Shown: piece by piece, positions 1 through 6,113 of the stretch
How the letters are laid out: each line of letters opens with the position of its first letter
How positions within the stretch are numbered: position 1 is the stretch's first letter
Source: Acholeplasmataceae bacterium
GTDB lineage: Bacteria; Bacillota_I; Bacilli_A; Acholeplasmatales; Acholeplasmataceae
Length of the DNA: 7,066 bases
NCBI GenBank assembly: GCA_012520715.1
Contig: JAAYNT010000082.1
Span: 1 to 7,066 of the forward strand
Direction: 5' to 3'
Translations under genes and position numbers: made by a program
Notes under the pieces: generated by a model
The model's database searches: none
Told to the model about the DNA's origin: nothing
What the model saw: the letters and a program-made list of their open reading frames with translations, nothing else

Positions 1-656
1 CCTTGTGCACCTTCAAATAGTACTTTTTTACCTTTTTCAATTTGTTCATTTAAATAAATTGATGTATCAATAACGTGTGGTCTAAGTCTTTGAGCGTAAT
101 GTTTGTATTCATCATAGATTTCATCAACATTAAAGTGCGGAATTCCTAATTTATCAGCTTCAATGTTTTTAAGATTAATAATTTTAGTTAATTCTTCTTT
201 AAAATTAGGACCAACAAACGCATCCATTCTAAGACCAATGCGGTTTGCTTTATCGGAATAAGTTGGGCCAATACCGTGACCGGTAGTGGCAAGTTTATCT
301 TTACCTTTTCTAAGTTCATTAGCATGTTCAATTGCTAAATGATAAGGCATAACGACGTGTGCTCTATTTGAGATAAACAGTTTTAAGTTTGGGTTTTTAA
401 GCTCATCTAATTCTTCGATTAATCCTTTTGGATCAATTACCATACCATTAGTCATTAAGTTAGTAGTTTTTTGGTTAACTACTCCTGATGGTAGTAATTG
501 AAATAAATGATATTCACCGTCAACTATTACAGTATGACCGGCGTTGTTGCCACCTTGAAATCTGGCAACTATATCAGCTTTACTAGCTAAGAAGTCAGTA
601 ATTTTACCTTTTCCTTCATCGCCCCATGCTGTTCCTATTACAACTATTGTTTTCAT
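1..656 (-). CDS. purA: Adenylosuccinate synthetase, N-terminal half (cut by left window edge)
   Basis: PurA joins IMP and aspartate using GTP, giving adenylosuccinate, the first committed step from IMP to AMP in the cytoplasm. The visible 218 residues carry the N-terminal loop GTAWGDEGKGK (residues 8-18) with the catalytic Asp13, then QGGNNAGHT (34-42) with the catalytic His41, ISNRAHVVMPYH (95-106), the TTGHGIGP IMP-phosphate loop (124-131) and DKANRIGLR (135-143), and end inside FEGAQ. The family is usually about 430 residues, so roughly half is off the window; no internal stop or frameshift is seen. The ATG at 656 has a Shine-Dalgarno just upstream and overlaps the TGA of the preceding FAD-protein gene (ATGA), so the two are probably co-transcribed and translationally coupled. 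Oddities: the usual GTQWGDE reads GTAWGDE (Ala10), and the usual GTT before the phosphate loop reads ATT (Ala123). Identification is secure. Confidence 0.97.
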   Translation of the reverse strand, partial: MKTIVVIGTAWGDEGKGKITDFLASKADIVARFQGGNNAGHTVIVDGEYHLFQLLPSGVVNQKTTNLMTNGMVIDPKGLIEELDELKNPNLKLFISNRAHVVMPYHLAIEHANELRKGKDKLATTGHGIGPTYSDKANRIGLRMDAFVGPNFKEELTKIINLKNIEADKLGIPHFNVDEIYDEYKHYAQRLRPHVIDTSIYLNEQIEKGKKVLFEGAQ

Positions 657-2068
657 TTCGCACCTTCTCTTTTAATGATTTCTCTTGCTACCCATACTCC
701 GTTAGCACCTGCCTGTGCTAGCCCTCTTGTAATACCTGCACCGTCTCCTCCGATAAACAAGTTTTTAATTTGAGTTTCAAAATACCCATTTACTTCAATA
801 CGTGCTGAGTAGAATTTAGTTTCTACTCCGTATAAAAGAGTGTGCTCACTTGCGATACCTGGAGTAACTTTATTAAGTGCTTCTATCATTTCTATAATAG
901 AAAGCAGTGTGTTATAAGGTAATACTAATCCTAAATCTCCTGGTACAGCTTCTTTAAGTGATGGTGTAACAAAGTTAGATCTTAAATCTCTTTTTGTTGT
1001 TGCTCTACCGCGAAGTAGATCACCATATCTTTGAATAATAACTGTACCACCTGTTAGTTGATTGGCAATTCTACCAATTTTATGTCCATAGTTGTGTGGG
1101 TCAGAAAACGGCTCATTAAAGTGATGAGACACTAACAGTGCAAAGTTAGTATTAGTTGAACCTAACTCAGGATTATTATAAGCGTGTCCATTAGCTAGAA
1201 CTGTTCCGTTGTGGTTTTCAACAACAACGTGACCACTAGGGTTTGAACAAAATGTTCTAACGCTAGTTCCAACACTTGTATTATAGACAAACTTACCTTC
1301 GTATAAGTTTTCGTTAATTTCTTCCATTATTAAATCATTAGTTTCTACTCTTACTCCAATATCTATTTGGTTATTAGTAATTTCTAAATTATGACTTTTA
1401 GCTATTCCATGTAACCAGTTAGCTCCTTCTCTTCCAGCTCCAACAAATACATAATTAGCTTTAATAATAGTTCCATCTTTTAACTGAACACCAACGGCTT
1501 GTTTGTTTTCAATAATGATGTCTTTAACTTCAGTTTTAAACATCATATCAATTTTAGTTTTTAATGTATCATAAATTGATTTCATGATTTCTAAGTTTTG
1601 TTCAGTTCCTAAGTGTCTAACTTGTGCTCTTAATAGTTTTAAGCCCGTAGCTAGACCTCTTCTTTCAATTTCTTTAATTTTTGGTGTGTTGGGATTAGTA
1701 ATATTAGTAGTTGCACCGTGTTTTAAGTTGATTAAATCAACATATTTGATTAAATCAAAAACAATATCTTTATCAAGATAATCAGTCATCCATCCCCCAA
1801 ATTCTGATGTAATATTAAATTTTCCATCTGAATAAGCTCCTGATCCGCCAAATCCAGATGTGATTGAACATGCTGGATGACATCCAACATAGCCTGTTCT
1901 ATCAACAGGACATTTTTCTAATTGTCCATTAATAATTGGACATCTACGATTATAAATGTCAAATCCTTTATCAATCATTAACACTTTTAAGTGTGGCGCT
2001 TTTAGCATAAATTCATATGCGTTATATATCCCTGCGGGTCCACCACCTACAATAATTACATCATACAT
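653..2068 (-). CDS. Uncharacterised FAD-dependent dehydrogenase (COG2509-type flavoprotein)
   Basis: This is a soluble flavoprotein of a widespread but poorly characterised family resembling COG2509; its substrate is not known. Counting from the GTG at 2077 (474 residues), the Rossmann FAD motif YDVIIVGGGPAG is at 5-16 with the acidic residue at the end of the second strand at Asp36. A cysteine-bearing stretch follows (Cys46, 56, 66, 70), then the family-typical GFGGSGAYSDGKFNIT (75-90), a second nucleotide-contact segment FVGAGREG (211-218), and the C-terminal FAD motif FIGGDGAGITRGLAQAGANG (441-460). No membrane segment or signal peptide is evident. I chose the ATG at 2068 (471 residues): AAAGGTGAT sits at the right distance before it, whereas the in-frame GTG at 2077 lies inside that Shine-Dalgarno. 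It follows a putative promoter and overlaps purA by four bases. Family call firm; function open. Confidence 0.9.
   Translation of the reverse strand: MYDVIIVGGGPAGIYNAYEFMLKAPHLKVLMIDKGFDIYNRRCPIINGQLEKCPVDRTGYVGCHPACSITSGFGGSGAYSDGKFNITSEFGGWMTDYLDKDIVFDLIKYVDLINLKHGATTNITNPNTPKIKEIERRGLATGLKLLRAQVRHLGTEQNLEIMKSIYDTLKTKIDMMFKTEVKDIIIENKQAVGVQLKDGTIIKANYVFVGAGREGANWLHGIAKSHNLEITNNQIDIGVRVETNDLIMEEINENLYEGKFVYNTSVGTSVRTFCSNPSGHVVVENHNGTVLANGHAYNNPELGSTNTNFALLVSHHFNEPFSDPHNYGHKIGRIANQLTGGTVIIQRYGDLLRGRATTKRDLRSNFVTPSLKEAVPGDLGLVLPYNTLLSIIEMIEALNKVTPGIASEHTLLYGVETKFYSARIEVNGYFETQIKNLFIGGDGAGITRGLAQAGANGVWVAREIIKREGAK
661..666 (-). promoter_or_regulatory. Shine-Dalgarno of purA
   Basis: AAGGTG lies four bases before the purA ATG and inside the last codons of the FAD-protein gene. 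It fixes the purA start at 656 and resembles the AAAGGTGAT site of the gene upstream. Confidence 0.75.
1728..1758. repeat. Two 13-base direct repeats inside the FAD-protein gene
   Basis: The + strand word TTGATTAAATCAA occurs at 1728-1740 and again at 1746-1758, 18 bases apart, so in frame by six codons. Each copy is also a near-palindrome. On the coding strand the copies encode FDLIKY and VDLINL. It looks like a short in-frame duplication or a chance repeat in AT-rich helix-coding sequence. Confidence 0.6.
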
Positions 2069-2072
2069 TTTT

Positions 2073-2081
2073 ATCACCTTT
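2073..2081 (-). promoter_or_regulatory. Shine-Dalgarno that decides the FAD-protein start
   Basis: The minus strand reads AAAGGTGAT followed by AAAA and then ATG at 2068. The match to the 16S anti-Shine-Dalgarno covers AGGTGAT. The in-frame GTG codon at 2077 falls within this site and has no comparable site of its own, so the downstream ATG is preferred. Confidence 0.75.
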
Positions 2082-2084
2082 ATT

Positions 2085-2113
2085 ATTATACATTATTAGT
2101 ATATGTTATTCAA
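2085..2113 (-). promoter_or_regulatory. Putative sigma-A promoter for the FAD-protein/purA unit
   Basis: On the minus strand TTGAAT (2113-2108, 4 of 6 to TTGACA) is followed by a 17-base spacer and TATAAT (2090-2085, perfect). It lies in the only true intergenic gap of the window, between the mfd stop and the FAD-protein start. Expected initiation near 2080-2077 would leave a leader of only about 10 bases, beginning within the Shine-Dalgarno. AT-richness makes chance hits common, but both boxes, the spacing and the location agree. Confidence 0.55.
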
Positions 2114-2116
2114 AGA

Positions 2117-2130
2117 AACCTATCGGTTTA
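2117..2130 (-). terminator. Small hairpin over the mfd stop, weak terminator candidate
   Basis: On the minus strand AAACC-GATA-GGTTT forms a five-pair stem with a four-base loop around the mfd TAG, followed by CTTTG rather than a clean T run. With only two G-C pairs it is weak; it might slow polymerase at the end of the prs-pth-mfd unit but would probably allow read-through. Confidence 0.25.
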
Positions 2131-5100
2131 AATAGTTACTTATAAAAATATTAACTATGTATAACCAATGTCTCTTTTCGCCTTTTAAATCAAACTTAAT
2201 TCCAACTCTTTCTCTTAAAAAACTAAGTCTAACTGGAGTGGAATAATGATGGGCAAGTTCAAATAGATAGTTGCCATCAATTTCTTTAGATTTTTCTTTA
2301 CTAATTATTAACTCAATTGTATCTTGGGATTGATTTAGTTTTTCTACTCCAAGTTTATAAGCTTGTTTTTTATATAGTTTTTCATACATATATAAAATCA
2401 ATTCTTGATCGATTTCTCCAAATCTATCGGTTAATTCATTTTTTAAATCTTCAACATCATTAATAGTATTAATATTTGATACTGATTTATGAATTTCTAT
2501 TCTTACTAAATCATTATTGACATATTCTGGGGCAACGTGCTGAGCGACGTATACTTCATTATTAACAGTAATTTCTTTTTCTTTACCTGTAATAACTTCA
2601 TTTAAAAGCTGGGTATACATCTCAAGGCCAACTGAATCAATAAAACCTGATTGTTCACGTCCTAATAAATCACCAGCTCCTCTAATTGATAAATCTTGCA
2701 TGGCAATTTTAAAGCCGGCACCAAGTTCAGTAAATCTTTCAATAGCATGTAATCTTTTTCTTGCTGCCTCAGTTAGAATCTTTCTTGGGTCATACATTAA
2801 GTAGGCGTAAGCGATTTTATCGCTTCTTCCTACTCTTCCTCTTACTTGATATAGCTGCGCTAAACCAAGTTGATCTGAGTCATGAATAATAATTGTATTA
2901 GTATTTGGTATGTCGATACCTGTTTCAATAATTGTAGTTGAAACTAAGACATTAAACTCATGATTAATAAAATCTTCTAAAACTTCTTCTATTTCATCAC
3001 GGTTCATCTTACCGTGAGCATATCTTACATTAGCTAGAGGAACTAGTTTTTTAAGTCTTTCAACAGTTTTTGGAATTGATTGAACTCGGTTATGTAAGTA
3101 AAATACTTGTCCTCCTCTAGCTATTTCTCTTTCTATAGCTTCTTTTATGATGGTGTCGTTTCTTTCTAAAACATATGTTTGAATTGGATAACGATTCATA
3201 GGTGGTGTATCAATTACTGAGAAGTCTTTTAAACCTGATAAAGACATTTGCAAAGTTCTTGGAATTGGAGTTGCAGTTAAAGTTAAGGTATCAACATTAA
3301 CTTTCATTTCTTTAATTCTTTCTTTATGCTCAACACCAAAGCGTTGTTCTTCATCAATTACAAAAAGTCCTAAATCTCTAAATCCAATATCATTTGAAAG
3401 TAATCTATGAGTTCCAATAACGACATCAATTAGTCCTTTTTTTAGTCTTTCAACTATTTTATTTTGTTCGGATGTTGTTTGAAAACGGCTCAACATAGCA
3501 ATATTTGCTCCATACTTGTCAAATCTATCTTTAAAAGTATAGTAGTGTTGTCTTGCAAGGATTGTTGTTGGAACTAAGTATGCTACTTGTTTGCCATCAA
3601 GAATAGCCTTGAAGGCTGCTCTCATAGCAACTTCAGTTTTTCCAAAGCCAACATCACCAATAATTAGTCTATCCATTAACTTATCGCTAGTCATGTCTTG
3701 CATGGTTTCTTCAATTGCGATTTGTTGATCTTTTGTTTCTTCGTATATAAAGTCTTGCTTAAAATCCGTTTCTATTTCCTTGTGATCACTAAATTTAAAA
3801 GCTTCTGAGACTTCTCTTTCGGCATAAAGATTTAAAAGTTTATCTGATAAATCTTTAATTCTTTGTCTAACTCTAGCTTTTGTTTTATTCCAAGTTTGTC
3901 TACCTAGGGTAGATAACTTTGGAGCTGATCCTTTTGCTCCGCCATATCTTAAAATTAAGTCTATTTGATCTACTGGAATATACATACTTTCATCGTTTGC
4001 ATATTGAAGATGTAAATAATCTCTTTTAACACCAGTAATATCCATTGTTACAAGTCCTAAATATCTTGCGATTCCATGCTCATAGTGAACAACGTAATCG
4101 CCTTCTTGTAATTCATAAACATTACTAACTTTAGTTGATTGATTTAAAACACTTCTATATCTAATTTTTGGCCTAATTTTATTTGATACTAAATGAGAAT
4201 CAGATATCGCTAAAATTTTATGTCTTTCATCAATAAAGTTAAAGTAATGTTCTTCATTTAATACATTAACTCTTCCTTCTATAACTGAACCTTCGTTTAT
4301 TAATATTCCTTTTTCATTTAAAAAGATACATAGTTTTTTATAAATATCTTCTTTTGTAATAGTTATTATTGTTGTAAAGTCATTAAATCTATCTTTGTTA
4401 TCTAAGTAAAATAACTCAAAGTTATTTGAATAGTAATTAACATCATAAACATGCAAAGAGATGGTATTACTACCATCTTCAGTGCCTAGATTGTTAATTT
4501 CTATTACATCTTTTGTGATTGCTTTTTCAAATGGTAAATAATAGGGAATTCCTGCAAATGCTTTTGAGTTTCCTAAGCTAATTGAAAAAGCTTTTAAATC
4601 ATCTTCATAATTTTTCTCATTTAATAACATTTGATGTTTATTAATAATAAAAACATCATGATCCTTAGAAAAATCTAATATATTTGTTTTTTTATTAGTA
4701 AAAAATGGCAAATACAATGATAGTGTAGACATCGATCTACGTTCATTAATGTTTTCTAAATCAATATTAAGTTTTTGAGTTTCTTTTTCATTTAATTTAT
4801 ATTCATTAAAATGTTCTTTTAATCTTTTTATAGCTACTTCTTTTATCTCATCTGTATAAAAGATTTCATTAAGTGGCATAATTTCTATTTTATCTAAACT
4901 ATCAAATGATCTTTGATCGTTAATATCAAATATTTTAATTTCATCAATTTGATTTCCAAAGAAATCTAGCCTGTATGGAAACTGACTTTCTTTTGTAAAT
5001 ATATCAACAATATGACCTCTTACACTATACTCACCAGCTTTTTCAACAATGTAATTTCTTTGATAACCATTTGAGTGTAGTGTGTTAACTAAACTTTCAA

Positions 5101-5539
5101 TTTCAATCTCATCATTAACACAAAGAGTCTTAACTGAATTTTTATAATCATCAACAGATAAGGTTCTTTTCTTTAAACCTTCGTATGTAGTTACTACAAT
5201 ATGTGGTTTATTGGTTATTAAAGACCTTATCGTATATAATCTTTCATTTAAAAACTCTGCACTCCCAAGTGCCATTAAAGTTGTAAGTGTTGGATCTACT
5301 GGGTATAAAAGTACACTTTCTTCTCCCAAATAACTGGATAAGAGATCGTAATATTTTTGAGCTTCAAATAAGTTAGGTAAAACGACAAAAACAGTTTTAT
5401 TTTTAGAAACAAAACTGTTTTTAATCATTAATAAGTTAAAGTAAATATTACTTTGCTTATACTTGTTTCCGGTTTTAATATCTAGAAACAAAGATTCATA
5501 TTTTTGATTTAGAAATATTTCGATATTATCTAACTCCAC
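2120..5539 (-). CDS. mfd: Transcription-repair coupling factor Mfd
   Basis: Mfd is an ATP-driven DNA translocase that pushes stalled RNA polymerase off lesions and recruits UvrA for excision repair. At 1139 residues it is full length (E. coli about 1148). Order: a UvrB-like module with the UvrA-contact region (about 1-215; YSVRGHIVDIF 171-181), a divergent middle region, the CarD-like RNA polymerase-binding domain (about 475-535, GDYVVHYEHGIARYLG), then the RecG-like helicase: Walker A GDVGFGKTE (628-636), DEEQ (729-732), TATPIPRT (755-762), motif V TTIIETGID (868-876), motif VI QLYQVRGRVGR (895-905). The TRG motif follows (QDLSIRGAGDLLGREQSG, 948-965), then the C-terminal regulatory domain (about 1000-1120). 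All motifs look intact. It starts with GTG, one base after the pth TAA and with no good Shine-Dalgarno, suggesting termination-reinitiation from pth. It ends in TAG. Synteny matches Bacillus. Confidence 0.97.
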   Translation of the reverse strand: MELDNIEIFLNQKYESLFLDIKTGNKYKQSNIYFNLLMIKNSFVSKNKTVFVVLPNLFEAQKYYDLLSSYLGEESVLLYPVDPTLTTLMALGSAEFLNERLYTIRSLITNKPHIVVTTYEGLKKRTLSVDDYKNSVKTLCVNDEIEIESLVNTLHSNGYQRNYIVEKAGEYSVRGHIVDIFTKESQFPYRLDFFGNQIDEIKIFDINDQRSFDSLDKIEIMPLNEIFYTDEIKEVAIKRLKEHFNEYKLNEKETQKLNIDLENINERRSMSTLSLYLPFFTNKKTNILDFSKDHDVFIINKHQMLLNEKNYEDDLKAFSISLGNSKAFAGIPYYLPFEKAITKDVIEINNLGTEDGSNTISLHVYDVNYYSNNFELFYLDNKDRFNDFTTIITITKEDIYKKLCIFLNEKGILINEGSVIEGRVNVLNEEHYFNFIDERHKILAISDSHLVSNKIRPKIRYRSVLNQSTKVSNVYELQEGDYVVHYEHGIARYLGLVTMDITGVKRDYLHLQYANDESMYIPVDQIDLILRYGGAKGSAPKLSTLGRQTWNKTKARVRQRIKDLSDKLLNLYAEREVSEAFKFSDHKEIETDFKQDFIYEETKDQQIAIEETMQDMTSDKLMDRLIIGDVGFGKTEVAMRAAFKAILDGKQVAYLVPTTILARQHYYTFKDRFDKYGANIAMLSRFQTTSEQNKIVERLKKGLIDVVIGTHRLLSNDIGFRDLGLFVIDEEQRFGVEHKERIKEMKVNVDTLTLTATPIPRTLQMSLSGLKDFSVIDTPPMNRYPIQTYVLERNDTIIKEAIEREIARGGQVFYLHNRVQSIPKTVERLKKLVPLANVRYAHGKMNRDEIEEVLEDFINHEFNVLVSTTIIETGIDIPNTNTIIIHDSDQLGLAQLYQVRGRVGRSDKIAYAYLMYDPRKILTEAARKRLHAIERFTELGAGFKIAMQDLSIRGAGDLLGREQSGFIDSVGLEMYTQLLNEVITGKEKEITVNNEVYVAQHVAPEYVNNDLVRIEIHKSVSNINTINDVEDLKNELTDRFGEIDQELILYMYEKLYKKQAYKLGVEKLNQSQDTIELIISKEKSKEIDGNYLFELAHHYSTPVRLSFLRERVGIKFDLKGEKRHWLYIVNIFISNYLNR

Positions 5540-5540
5540 T

Positions 5541-6113
5541 TTAATCTTTTTGGGTGTTATATCGAGTTTGAATATCTAAGTAAGGAACATTTTCTATAAA
5601 ATATAGTAATGCATCTGATGCATCATCGATTGCATTAGTAATAATAGTTAGTTCTTGCTTAGAAAATTTACCTAATACATAATCATTTACTTCTGGAGTA
5701 GTACTTTGTCCTATCCCAATTCTAATACGCTTGTATCTATTTGATTTCAAGTGTAAATCAACATTTTTTAGTCCGTTGTGACCACCATCACTACCAAACT
5801 CTCTTAATCTTAATCTACCAGTATCTAATGCTAAATCATCAACTACTATAATTATGTCATCAAGATCAACATTATAATAATTAACAACCTTTACAACTGA
5901 TTGACCTGATAAGTTCATGTAAGTTAGTGGTTTTAATAAGATGGTTTTTTCACCTTTGAGGGTTGTTTCGATTATTTCAGCATTAAAATTGGCGCTATAT
6001 TTCCATTTTAGGCCAATTTTTTCTGCTAACTTATCAACAACCATAAATCCTAGGTTGTGTCTTGTATGTTTATACTTTAAGCCTGGGTTACCTAGGCCAA
6101 TGATTAACTTCAT
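5541..6113 (-). CDS. pth: Peptidyl-tRNA hydrolase
   Basis: Pth cleaves the ester bond of peptidyl-tRNAs that drop off ribosomes, recycling tRNA in the cytoplasm; the Bacillus name is spoVC. The 190-residue length is normal. The N-terminus IIGLGNPGLKYKHTRHNLGF (4-23) holds Asn9 and the catalytic His19; KPLTYMNLSG (61-70) holds Asn67; VVDDLALDTG (90-99) holds Asp92; GGHNGLK (110-116) holds Asn113. These match E. coli Asn10, His20, Asn68, Asp93 and Asn114 with a constant one-residue offset, so the active site is complete. The ATG at 6113 shares its first base with the prs stop (TAATG) and uses a GAGGAG lying within prs; the gene ends one base before the mfd GTG. It therefore sits in the middle of a tightly coupled prs-pth-mfd operon, with no room for its own promoter. 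Confidence 0.97.
   Translation of the reverse strand: MKLIIGLGNPGLKYKHTRHNLGFMVVDKLAEKIGLKWKYSANFNAEIIETTLKGEKTILLKPLTYMNLSGQSVVKVVNYYNVDLDDIIIVVDDLALDTGRLRLREFGSDGGHNGLKNVDLHLKSNRYKRIRIGIGQSTTPEVNDYVLGKFSKQELTIITNAIDDASDALLYFIENVPYLDIQTRYNTQKD

Noticed and set aside
1584..1781. Plus-strand open frame of 65 codons within the FAD-protein gene
   Set aside because: It lies antisense to a well-conserved flavoprotein gene, has no recognisable domain or ribosome-binding site, and its hydrophobic composition is what the complement of AT-rich coding sequence gives.
2069..2119. Possible riboswitch or attenuator (for example a purine riboswitch) upstream of the FAD-protein/purA unit
   Set aside because: The gap is only about 50 bases and is filled by the promoter-like boxes and ribosome-binding site; there is no room for an aptamer and no conserved aptamer core is seen.
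4400..5100. Divergent, poorly recognisable stretch in the middle of Mfd as a possible insertion or degraded region
   Set aside because: Total length matches the family and the frame is intact; this inter-domain region is poorly conserved among Mfd proteins generally.
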